From Fimbriiglobus sp. (lineage in GTDB: Bacteria; Planctomycetota; Planctomycetia; Gemmatales; Gemmataceae): DNA of 5,605 nt. Numbering within the stretch: position 1 is the first letter of the stretch; the number at the start of each line of letters is the position of its first letter. Of the stretch, positions 1 through 5,560 are shown one piece after another. Below the pieces are notes generated by a model that saw only the letters and a program-made list of their open reading frames with translations, was not told the origin of the DNA and did not search any database. The position numbers and the translations under genes are program-made. Where the stretch lies: NCBI GenBank assembly GCA_025352585.1, contig JANXTD010000943.1, positions 1 through 5,605 of the forward strand, written 5' to 3'.

Positions 1-67
1 GGAACTCAAAAGTATCAAAGACACCAAGTGCGAAGTGTATTTCACACCGGCCAAGGCTGAGAAGTGA
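1..67 (+). CDS. C-terminal end of an unidentified protein (partial)
   Basis: Reading from base 2, an open frame gives 21 residues, ending K-A-E-K before a TGA at 65-67. The start lies outside the window. The visible tail is Lys/Glu-rich with a short strand-like stretch (C-E-V-Y-F-T). It has the same hydrophilic, lysine-rich character as the end of the next gene, but it is too short to assign to a family. It could be the first member of the envelope-protein cassette that follows 84 bases later on the same strand; that is inference only. The call as coding rests on the codon pattern and on a stop at a natural gene boundary. Confidence 0.5.
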   Translation, partial: ELKSIKDTKCEVYFTPAKAEK

Positions 68-142
68 CGTCTCGCTTCCACGATATCGACATACGGCAGG
101 GTATTGGCCCACGCCGCGTTACGACTTTCCCTCCACTCTCAC

Positions 143-146
143 GGAG
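143..146 (+). promoter_or_regulatory. Ribosome binding site (GGAG) for the 152 start
   Basis: GGAG lies 5 bases upstream of the ATG at 152. It favours that start over the in-frame ATG at 104, because the protein from 152 begins directly with a signal peptide, whereas the longer version would put 16 extra residues in front of it. Confidence 0.55.
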
Positions 147-151
147 TCACG

Positions 152-838
152 ATGCGTTTCTCACTCACGGTAGTCGCACTCTTCGCCACGCTCTCAATGG
201 GCAATTACGCGGGGGCGCAGGACAAAGAAAAGGTCAAGGGCGACGAGGCGGACGAAACCGCGCAAGCGTTCAAGAAGATCGCGGAGCTCGGGCCGGGCGT
301 CCACGCCATCCAGACGGACAAGAGGGGCACCATCACGTCGTTCGTCGTCGTGGGGCAGTCCCGCGTCAGCACCACCCTCGGCAAGGCGAAGGGGATGGAA
401 GTCGCCCGCGAACGCGCCCGCACGGCCGTCTCCGGCGAGTTCGTCAAGTGGCTCAAGGAGAAAGTCAGCGTCCGCCAGCGCTCCGAGACCGAGACGGTCA
501 TGATGATCGAAGGCAGCGACGAGGCCCTCAAGGAGTCGGGCAAGTCGGTCGAGAAGGACAGCAAAGTGATCGACTCGTTTTCGGACGGAATCGTCCGGGG
601 CCTGCAAGTGTTGCACCTCGACGTGAGCGACAAGGACAAGACGTACACGCTGGTCATGGGCTGGGACGCCAAGACCTCCAAGGCGACCAAGAAAGTCGGC
701 GACGACTTGAAGGACGACGCGAAGCCCGACGGCGAGAAGGGCACCAAGGGCGACGGCACGTCGAAGGCACGCGAGAAGATCGACGACAAGACGGTCACGT
801 CCGACGACGCCAAGAAGTTCCTGCCCAAGAGGAAGTAA
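152..838 (+). CDS. Exported protein of unknown function, LPP20/FlgT-N-like pattern, Lys/Asp-rich tail
   Basis: The predicted protein has 228 residues. Residues 1-22 look like a Sec signal peptide: M-R-F, a hydrophobic core at about 5-15, and an A-G-A cleavage motif before Q23. The mature protein has a charged segment (23-45), strands at about 60-76 (including S-F-V-V-V-G), an Arg/Lys/Ala-rich helix (78-104, with A-R-E-R-A-R at 85-90), and strands at about 105-120 and 148-171, ending Y-T-L-V-M-G-W. The final 55 residues are a low-complexity Lys/Asp/Gly tail, probably disordered. The helix-then-strands layout resembles LPP20/FlgT-N envelope domains, but this is a pattern judgement without a search. 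No lipobox, transmembrane segment beyond the signal, or catalytic motif is visible. It is followed after 46 bases by a second exported-protein gene, so co-transcription is likely. The start at 152 is chosen because of the GGAG site and the signal peptide. Existence of the gene is firm; function is unknown. Confidence 0.8.
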   Translation: MRFSLTVVALFATLSMGNYAGAQDKEKVKGDEADETAQAFKKIAELGPGVHAIQTDKRGTITSFVVVGQSRVSTTLGKAKGMEVARERARTAVSGEFVKWLKEKVSVRQRSETETVMMIEGSDEALKESGKSVEKDSKVIDSFSDGIVRGLQVLHLDVSDKDKTYTLVMGWDAKTSKATKKVGDDLKDDAKPDGEKGTKGDGTSKAREKIDDKTVTSDDAKKFLPKRK

Positions 839-871
839 CCGGGGCGTGACGGGGTGTTCGGCGGCACGGCT

Positions 872-879
872 GAGAGGGA
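872..879 (+). promoter_or_regulatory. Ribosome binding site (GAGAGGGA) for the 885 start
   Basis: A purine-rich Shine-Dalgarno-like stretch ends 5 bases before the ATG at 885. It decides this start over the in-frame ATG at 846, which would add 13 residues in front of an otherwise perfect signal peptide. Confidence 0.6.
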
Positions 880-884
880 TAGGC

Positions 885-1655
885 ATGCTCAGAATTTTCC
901 TGGCCGTGACGCTGACCCTCGCGGTCGCCGGGGGATCGGCGGCGGGCGAGCCGACGGCGATCGACCTCGGCGGCCCCCGCCGGGCCACGGCCGCTTTAAG
1001 CGTGACCGCGACGGAGTACGTCGTCGCCGTCAAGATGTTCCCGGTGAGTAGTTTCGACGCGGCGACTAACGCCCGGCTCAACCGTGATAAGGCCAGGGCG
1101 CTGGCCCTCCAGGCGCTCGCCAAGCACCTGTCGGGGGCCAAGGCGGTCACGCTCAGCGTCTCCGGCGCGGAGGTCGAGGGGGCGGGGGCCGACGGGAAGT
1201 TCTACGCACTCACCTTGCGGGTGCCGCGGCGGTCGGTGTCCGTCGTCGCCGCCGGCCGGCCACCCGAGGAGGCGCGGCCGGTTGAGGGCAAGGCCGAGAA
1301 AGTCGAGCGGGTGGATTACACGTCGGCCCTGTTCACCCGCAAGCAAGACCTGCTCGACACGCTCGCCGGGCTGTCCGTGCCCCTAGCGGCCGACCTCGAC
1401 GACGCCGCGCGGACGCCCGACGGCCGGCCGGCCGGGGAGGGGGCGTTCCACCGGGCGGTCGCGGAGGTCGAGGAGCGGGGGCTGGGGCAGTTGGACAAAC
1501 TCGCCGCCGAGGTCGATGGCGAAATCCTGCTGCTCTCGATCGAGAAGGCCGAACTGAACCGACTCATCGGCGAGCAGCGGGTGCGCCTTCTCGCGTCGCT
1601 CAAAAACCGCCTCGATCGATTCGACACTACGACGAAAGGGGCCAATAAGCCGTGA
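885..1655 (+). CDS. Exported protein of unknown function with helical C-terminal half
   Basis: The predicted protein has 256 residues. Residues 1-20 are a Sec signal peptide (M-L-R-I-F, hydrophobic core, then G-G-S-A-A before G21). The N-terminal domain (about 35-122) has a strand (T-E-Y-V-V-A-V), an Arg/Lys/Ala helix (63-83, R-L-N-R-D-K-A-R-A-L-A-L-Q-A-L) and strands ending F-Y-A-L-T-L-R-V-P. This is the same order as in the genes on either side. Residues 123-140 form a Pro/Glu/Lys linker. Residues 141-246 are predicted mostly helical, with heptad-like Leu/Ala spacing near the end (about 188-245), so coiled-coil self-association is plausible. There are no cysteines and no recognisable catalytic residues. 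The gene ends in a 4-base GTGA overlap with the next gene, which implies coupled translation. I do not recognise the family. A structural or scaffolding role in the periplasm is a guess from composition only. Confidence 0.82.
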   Translation: MLRIFLAVTLTLAVAGGSAAGEPTAIDLGGPRRATAALSVTATEYVVAVKMFPVSSFDAATNARLNRDKARALALQALAKHLSGAKAVTLSVSGAEVEGAGADGKFYALTLRVPRRSVSVVAAGRPPEEARPVEGKAEKVERVDYTSALFTRKQDLLDTLAGLSVPLAADLDDAARTPDGRPAGEGAFHRAVAEVEERGLGQLDKLAAEVDGEILLLSIEKAELNRLIGEQRVRLLASLKNRLDRFDTTTKGANKP

Positions 1656-2188
1656 ATAGCCTCGCGTTGCTGATCTCGCTCCAAGTCGCAGGTCTCTGCC
1701 TCGACAAGCCGGGCGACAAGTTCTCGGAGGTCGAGATCGAGCCGGCGTACGCGGAGTACCTGCGGGCCGACCCGCTCCTCATGGAAGTGACCGGGGCCAA
1801 GGTCCTGCAACTGCGCGGCGGCAACCGCGTGGTCCTCGCTGTCGCCTCGACGGTACTCAAGGACGGCTCGGCGCAAGAGCGACTGCGTGCGGAGAAGGTC
1901 TGCCGCATCAAGGCCCTCGCCAGCGTCGTGGGCACGACGCAGGGCGTGCAGGTCTGCCGCGTCGAACAACTCACGGAGCGGACGGCCCTCGTCGTCGTCG
2001 GCGTAGTCGAGAAGGCCGCCAGCGTCTCGGAACTCTTGCAGGTGACCCAGACCAAAGTCGAAGGCGTCGCCAAGGACATGGCCGTCGTCGGCCGGTGGAA
2101 GTCGCCCGAGGGGGACGTTTTCTACCTGGCCCTCGGGGGCGTCTACGACCGGCAGGGCAAAGCCGTCGTGCGCGAAGACGCCAAGTAA
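1652..2188 (+). CDS. Exported or envelope protein of unknown function, third member of the cassette
   Basis: The predicted protein has 178 residues. The GTG start at 1652 overlaps the preceding TGA (GTGA). An in-frame TAA at 1646-1648 rules out any start further upstream. AAAGGGG at 1635-1641 is a possible ribosome site 10 bases away. The N-terminus (residues 2-15) is hydrophobic and signal-like but has no basic residue before the core, and Cys16 lacks a proper lipobox (L rather than G/A/S at -1), so export is probable but not certain. A strand region (47-69) is followed by an Arg/Lys/Ala helix (76-93, E-R-L-R-A-E-K-V-C-R-I-K-A-L-A) and strands ending in V-F-Y-L-A-L-G-G-V-Y-D (156-166). This resembles the core of the 152-838 product without its charged tail. 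There is no catalytic motif and no family name I can defend. It is probably the last gene of the transcript, followed by a candidate terminator. Confidence 0.8.
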   Translation: MNSLALLISLQVAGLCLDKPGDKFSEVEIEPAYAEYLRADPLLMEVTGAKVLQLRGGNRVVLAVASTVLKDGSAQERLRAEKVCRIKALASVVGTTQGVQVCRVEQLTERTALVVVGVVEKAASVSELLQVTQTKVEGVAKDMAVVGRWKSPEGDVFYLALGGVYDRQGKAVVREDAK

Positions 2189-2242
2189 CCCTCTCCGGCA
2201 AGCGCCCCACTCACCCCGACCAATTTCGGTCCACGCGTCGGC

Positions 2243-2296
2243 CCCGGCGGGGTCGCGCCCACCGGGCTCGGCCCTAGGCGTCCTCGCCCCGCCGGG
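2243..2296. terminator. Candidate bidirectional terminator between convergent genes
   Basis: CCCGGCGGGG at 2243-2252 is a perfect inverted repeat of CCCCGCCGGG at 2287-2296, with 34 bases between. Inside the loop, GGGC (2264-2267) and GCCC (2271-2274) can form a second small hairpin with a TCG loop. The element sits between the stop of the plus-strand cassette (2188) and the stop of the minus-strand STAS gene (2297), where a shared terminator is expected. There is no T-run on either side, so it is not a classical intrinsic terminator, and in GC-rich DNA such repeats can arise by chance. Confidence 0.35.
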
Positions 2297-2683
2297 TCAG
2301 TCGGAGCCGCTGAGGGCGTCGAGGGCTTCCTGGCGGGTGTCGTAGAGCGCCCACAGCGTGTCGAGGGCGGTCGTGTTGAGCAGCTCGCGGATCTCGTCGT
2401 TGACGCCGGCCAGCACGAGTTCGCTGCCGCGGCCCTTGATGAGCAGGTGACAGCGCAGCAGGAACGTGATGAAGGCGGAGCCGAAGTAGCGCACGTTCGT
2501 GAGGTCCACGATGAGGTGCATCGGCGGGTCGGTCTTGAGGGGGGCGAGGACCATCGCGGCGGCGGGCGAGATGAGGTTCTCGGGCAGTTGCTCGACCTCG
2601 GGCGAGGGCACGATCATGGCCACGTCGCCGTGGCGGGTGACGGTGAAGTATTCGTTGGCCAGCTCGGCCGCTTCAATGCTCAT
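2297..2683 (-). CDS. STAS-domain protein (anti-sigma-factor antagonist-like)
   Basis: The predicted protein has 128 residues, the usual length of a stand-alone STAS protein of the SpoIIAA/RsbV type. Such proteins bind an anti-sigma factor kinase and are switched off by phosphorylation of a serine at the start of a conserved helix. Visible features are a first strand (V-A-M-I-V, 21-25), the core strand L-I-V-D-L-T-N-V (57-64), the phosphosite loop Y-F-G-S-A-F (66-71, Ser69), a helix, the strand S-E-L-V-L-A-G-V (87-94), and a final helix with D-T-R-Q-E-A-L-D-A-L. The Asp normally just before the serine is Gly here, a variant I associate with planctomycete STAS proteins from memory. The ATG at 2683 is preferred because the domain begins soon after it. 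A TTG at 2728 would add 15 residues. The ribosome site (AGGA, 11 bases upstream) is weak. No kinase, phosphatase or sigma gene lies beside it, so its partner is unknown. Confidence 0.87.
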   Translation of the reverse strand: MSIEAAELANEYFTVTRHGDVAMIVPSPEVEQLPENLISPAAAMVLAPLKTDPPMHLIVDLTNVRYFGSAFITFLLRCHLLIKGRGSELVLAGVNDEIRELLNTTALDTLWALYDTRQEALDALSGSD

Positions 2684-2827
2684 GGGGGGGAACGTCCTGA
2701 GAACCGCGAGTCGCAGTGAGCCTACCAATCTACCCGCACGCCGCCCCGACGCAAGGAAGAAACCCCGCCGCGGAGGACACGACAGCCCGGACAGCGCGGG
2801 ACTTTCGTCCGCCGATCCCCTTCAAAC

Positions 2828-3790
2828 CTATGGCTTCGCCGGCTCACGCGGCGGGGGGGTGAGCAGCCACTCGAACAGGGGGTGCTTCGTTGACAGCAGT
2901 AGCACGTCGCGGGTGTCGCTCAGGATCGCCTGGTACGCCTTGAGCTTTTGCAGGAACTCGTAGAAGGCGCGGTCCTGGGCGTGGGCGTCGTTGCGGATGC
3001 GGTCGGCCTCCACGTCGGCGACGCCCTCCAGACGCGCCTTCTCGGCGCGGGCACGCGACTCGGTCTCTTTGGCCTCCTTCTCGGCCGTCGTGAGGATCTC
3101 GGCGGCGCGCTGCCGGCCCTCGCTCTCGTGGTCGGCGACCTTACGCATCCGCTCGCTGCGGATGCGCTCGGCGATGCTCGACCGCACGGCTTCGGGGTAA
3201 CTAAAGCGGCGCAGGCGCAAATCGACGATCTCGACGCCGTACTGCTCGCGCACCTCGTCGCGCAGGGAAGCCGCGGTGCCGCCGGCCCCTAGTAACAGGC
3301 GGTCGCGGAGTTTGGCGGTGCGGGCGTCGATGGCGGCCTCGTCGGCGACGGCGATCAGCGCCTCCATCGGCAGGGTGCTGATGATCGCGCCGAGGCGGCC
3401 GCTGATCTGCGGACCCAGCACGCGCTTGACCTGCTCCGGGGTGCCGAGGGTGCGGACGAAGCGGTCGGCCCCCGCGGCGTCGGCCACGCGCCAACTCACA
3501 AAGGCATCGACGGCCAGGGTCTTATCGACGGTCTTGTTGGTCGGGTCGCGGGTCAGGCTCTCGACGGTGGGCAGGTCGAAGGACTGCAAGCGGCGGTCGA
3601 TGCGCACCACCCCGTCGATCGGCCACGGGGCCTTGAGGTGCAGCCCGGCGTCGGTCGCGCCGTCCACGATCACGACCGGGTCGCCGAAGCGGGTGACGTA
3701 GGCGAACTCCGCGAAATCGACGGCCACGAACGCCGTCCGCGCCCACAGGAGCAGTGCCAACGCGGTCACGGCGAGGGCCAGGCGTTTCAC
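2828..3790 (-). CDS. hflC: HflC-like SPFH/Band 7 (prohibitin-family) membrane protein
   Basis: The predicted protein has 320 residues, close to the length of E. coli HflC (about 334). HflC forms a complex with HflK that sits on the membrane and limits access of the FtsH protease to its substrates. An N-terminal membrane anchor (about residues 4-24) is followed by the Band 7 start (E-F-A-Y-V-T-R-F-G-D-P, 28-38), the P-W-P-I-D region with R-I-D-R-R-L-Q-S-F-D (63-72), and A-F-V-S-W-R-V-A-D (96-104). Next come Y-G-V-E-I-V-D-L-R-L-R-R (184-195), a long charged coiled coil (about 205-272), and an HflC-type tail: F-Y-E-F-L-Q-K-L-K-A-Y (277-287), then the D-V-L-L-L-S strand and E-W-L-L-T-P. The tail is what favours HflC over HflK or generic prohibitins. 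The GTG start overlaps the TGA of the nuclease gene (GTGA), so translation is probably coupled. No hflK is present in the window, so the partner may be elsewhere or the protein may work alone. Confidence 0.85.
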   Translation of the reverse strand: MKRLALAVTALALLLWARTAFVAVDFAEFAYVTRFGDPVVIVDGATDAGLHLKAPWPIDGVVRIDRRLQSFDLPTVESLTRDPTNKTVDKTLAVDAFVSWRVADAAGADRFVRTLGTPEQVKRVLGPQISGRLGAIISTLPMEALIAVADEAAIDARTAKLRDRLLLGAGGTAASLRDEVREQYGVEIVDLRLRRFSYPEAVRSSIAERIRSERMRKVADHESEGRQRAAEILTTAEKEAKETESRARAEKARLEGVADVEADRIRNDAHAQDRAFYEFLQKLKAYQAILSDTRDVLLLSTKHPLFEWLLTPPPREPAKP

Positions 3791-4707
3791 TTCAGCGCTG
3801 CTTTCAACTTCTCGGCGATGCGGTAGCCGGCCAACACGCCCCGGCGTTCGGCGACGGCTTTGGCCGCCTTGGAGTAGTCGGCCGGCAACTCGACCGCAGA
3901 GAACTCGCCGGTGCCGCCCTTGAGCGTGCCGTTGCGGTGGACGACGGCCTTGACCAACTCGGCACTTTCGAGCTTGGCCCAGTTCTCGAACGACTCCTCG
4001 GTCAACTCGGTGAGCTTGTCGGCGGAGAACTCGGGCCGCAGCCGCAGTTCGGCGGCGAGGTTCTTGACGGCGCGGAAGTCGGTGCTGCCGGTGATCAGGC
4101 CGTCCCAGAAGTAGTGCAGGTTCATCCCCTTGCCGTCGGGGCCGACCTTGACGAAGAACGAGTTGCCGCCGCGGTCGCCCTTGGGGTACGCCTCGGTGTA
4201 CAAGCTGCAAGCGTGCAACGGCATCTGCACGTCGCCGACGAGGTGAAACAGCCAGCAGATCGGCACGGCGCGATCGACCGCCTCGGGGCCGGCCTGCAAC
4301 TTGTCGAAGTTGAGTTGGTAGGCCAGGACGATGTTCTGTTCGGGGTCGGGTGTGCCGGCCTTGACCGTGTCGGGCTGGCCGTCGGGCTTGTAGCCGTAGT
4401 TGGTGTAGTGCCACCTCGGCCGGTCGTAGTCGGTGCCGCGGATGTCGTCCGACCACCGCCCGGCCATCATGAACAGGTACAGGCCGCGCTCGCCCTCGGG
4501 GCGCGCCTCGCAGTCCTTCTTCCAGAGTTTGTCGTACTGCGGGTGGGCCTGCAACACCGCCACGGCCTTCGCCAGAACCTCCGGGGCGTCCTTCTCCAGC
4601 AGCGCGTAGGCGATGGCCCCGGTGACCATGTGGCCGCCGCCGTTCCAGGCCGCCGCCGGACCGGTCAGCGTTACCAACAGGGCGGCGGACAGCAGCGCGC
4701 GGAGCAT
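3787..4707 (-). CDS. Secreted S1/P1-type zinc-dependent nuclease
   Basis: The predicted protein has 306 residues. S1/P1 enzymes are trinuclear-zinc phosphodiesterases that cut single-stranded nucleic acid and release the 3'-phosphate from nucleotides. They act outside the cytoplasm because the mature N-terminal Trp itself binds zinc. Residues 1-20 form a signal peptide ending P-A-A-A, so cleavage would expose Trp21. All nine ligands known from nuclease P1 have counterparts at matching spacing: W21 and H26 (P1 W1, H6), D87 in R-W-S-D-D-I-R, H100 in R-W-H-Y-T-N-Y, H155 and D159 in F-H-L-V-G-D, H165 in M-P-L-H-A, and H198 and D202 in L-H-Y-F-W-D. The enzyme is therefore expected to be active. 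Substrate preference (RNA, DNA or 3'-nucleotides) cannot be read from the sequence. A nutritional or phosphate-scavenging role is plausible. The ATG lies 3 bases after the stop of the 100-residue gene, and the gene overlaps hflC by 4 bases, so it is inside an operon. Confidence 0.93.
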   Translation of the reverse strand: MLRALLSAALLVTLTGPAAAWNGGGHMVTGAIAYALLEKDAPEVLAKAVAVLQAHPQYDKLWKKDCEARPEGERGLYLFMMAGRWSDDIRGTDYDRPRWHYTNYGYKPDGQPDTVKAGTPDPEQNIVLAYQLNFDKLQAGPEAVDRAVPICWLFHLVGDVQMPLHACSLYTEAYPKGDRGGNSFFVKVGPDGKGMNLHYFWDGLITGSTDFRAVKNLAAELRLRPEFSADKLTELTEESFENWAKLESAELVKAVVHRNGTLKGGTGEFSAVELPADYSKAAKAVAERRGVLAGYRIAEKLKAALK

Positions 4708-4710
4708 CGG

Positions 4711-5013
4711 TTAGGCTCGCTCGATGAGGGTGCGTTCGTCCAGGGCGATGCTGGTGAGTTCGCCGCTGGCCTTGGTGAAGTGGACCGTCGGCACGACGAT
4801 GTCGTCCTCCTTGACGCGGTCGGTCGTAACCCCCGTCGAGAGGTAGTTAACGCCGCGGAACGTGCCGGTGGCGACGGCCTTCCAGGTCTTCGCCCCGACG
4901 CGGACGGTCTGCGTCAGCTTGATGCCGTCGCCGACGGCCAGGCTCTTGAGCAGATCGACGAGGCCCGGCGCGAGCGACCGCGACGGCAGGACGATGCGGT
5001 CGGGCGTACTCAC
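4711..5013 (-). CDS. Small protein of unknown function coupled to ilvN
   Basis: The predicted protein has 100 residues, with a GTG start at 5013 whose bases overlap the ilvN stop (GTGA) and a TAA stop 3 bases before the nuclease ATG. There is no signal peptide or membrane segment, so it is probably cytoplasmic. A helical stretch (A-P-G-L-V-D-L-L-K-S-L, 15-25) is followed by V-G-D-G-I-K-L-T-Q-T-V-R-V-G and alternating beta strands with conserved-looking turns: W-K-A-V-A-T-G-T-F-R-G-V-N-Y-L (44-58), T-D-R-V-K-E-D-D-I-V-V-P-T-V-H-F (64-79), and a final G-E-L-T-S-I-A-L-D. This suggests a small beta-barrel or sandwich. The sequence reads like a real folded protein and the junctions on both sides are gene-like, but I cannot name the family. 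Position alone hints at a housekeeping role linked to the ilvN transcript. No function is claimed. Confidence 0.78.
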   Translation of the reverse strand: MSTPDRIVLPSRSLAPGLVDLLKSLAVGDGIKLTQTVRVGAKTWKAVATGTFRGVNYLSTGVTTDRVKEDDIVVPTVHFTKASGELTSIALDERTLIERA

Positions 5014-5507
5014 TCGTCGTCCCTCGCCTTCGGGTTGCCGCGGACCAGCGCGATGCGGCCGGTGCGGGCCAGTTCGATGATACCGTAGGGCCGCATCAGC
5101 GTGATGAACGACTCGACCTTGCCCTCGCTGCCGCTGATCTCGACCATGACGTTGTCGGTCTGGATGTCGATCGTGCGGCCGCGGAAAGTCTCGGTGAGCA
5201 GCGCGATCTCGGCCCGCTTCTCGGCGGGGCACTTCACCTTGATGAGCATCAGGTCGCGTTCGACGAAGTCCTCGGCCGAGATGTCCTCGACGCGCACGAC
5301 GGTCACGATCTTGTCGAGCTGCTTACGGACCTGGGCGACGGTGTTGTCGTCGCCGCGGACGACGAGCGTCATGCGGGACATCTCGCTGAGTTCGGTCTCG
5401 CCGACGGCCAGGCTGTCGATGTTGAAGTTGCGCGAGGCGAGCATGCCGGAGATGTGCGCGAGCACACCGGGCTGGTTCTGGACGAGCGCCGACAGGACGT
5501 GTCGCAT
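5010..5507 (-). CDS. ilvN: Acetolactate synthase small (regulatory) subunit
   Basis: The predicted protein has 165 residues, the typical length (E. coli IlvH has 163). It binds the catalytic subunit IlvB/IlvI in the cytoplasm, activates the first shared step of branched-chain amino-acid synthesis, and carries feedback control by valine. The N-terminal ACT domain (about 4-73) has the family signature N-Q-P-G-V-L (11-16), the helix ending R-N-F-N-I-D-S-L (26-33), V-G-E-T-E (35-39) and S-R-M-T-L-V-V (44-50). Asn11, Gly14 and Asn29 match positions linked to valine binding or resistance in E. coli IlvH, so feedback inhibition is probably retained. The C-terminal domain (about 84-158) has V-E-R-D-L-M-L-I-K-V, E-T-F-R-G-R-T-I-D-I and the ending A-R-T-G-R-I-A-L-V-R-G. 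The ATG at 5507 has AAAAGG 10 bases upstream. The large subunit is not in the window; it may lie beyond 5605. The symbol could equally be ilvH. Confidence 0.95.
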   Translation of the reverse strand: MRHVLSALVQNQPGVLAHISGMLASRNFNIDSLAVGETELSEMSRMTLVVRGDDNTVAQVRKQLDKIVTVVRVEDISAEDFVERDLMLIKVKCPAEKRAEIALLTETFRGRTIDIQTDNVMVEISGSEGKVESFITLMRPYGIIELARTGRIALVRGNPKARDDE

Positions 5508-5560
5508 AGCGGGGAGACCTTTTACACGCGGGGACCGTTGCCGTGATGATAGGACTTGAT

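Noticed and set aside
68..151. Possible promoter (TTCCAC at 76-81 and TATTGG at 102-107)
   Set aside because: The spacing is 20 bases and both boxes match the consensus poorly; chance matches of this quality are common.
64..849. Plus-strand frame overlapping the 152-838 gene
   Set aside because: The product is Arg/Gly/Gln-rich nonsense compared with the signal-peptide protein in the other frame.
194..1150. Long minus-strand open frame opposite the first two cassette genes
   Set aside because: Its translation is Arg/Leu/Ala/Asp-rich with no domain logic, and it lies opposite two plus-strand genes that have signal peptides and ribosome sites. It is a by-product of high third-position GC.
2684..2728. 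TTG start extending the STAS protein by 15 residues
   Set aside because: The added residues are not part of the STAS domain, TTG is a rare start, and an ATG lies just ahead of the domain.
2799..2810. GGAC-TTTC-GTCC mini-hairpin (GAAA loop on the minus strand) 17 bases past the hflC stop
   Set aside because: Only four base pairs, then mismatches and no T-run; too weak to call a terminator.
3791..4456. Upstream in-frame extension of the hflC reading frame
   Set aside because: The extra 222 residues are an out-of-frame reading of the nuclease gene and are Arg/Gly-rich. The GTG at 3790 gives a normal HflC N-terminus and a clean 4-base overlap.
3754..5088. 444-codon plus-strand open frame
   Set aside because: It is the antisense of the nuclease, the 100-residue gene and parts of hflC and ilvN, which are far better supported. 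The composition (G/V/L/R/Q repeats) is typical of an antisense shadow.
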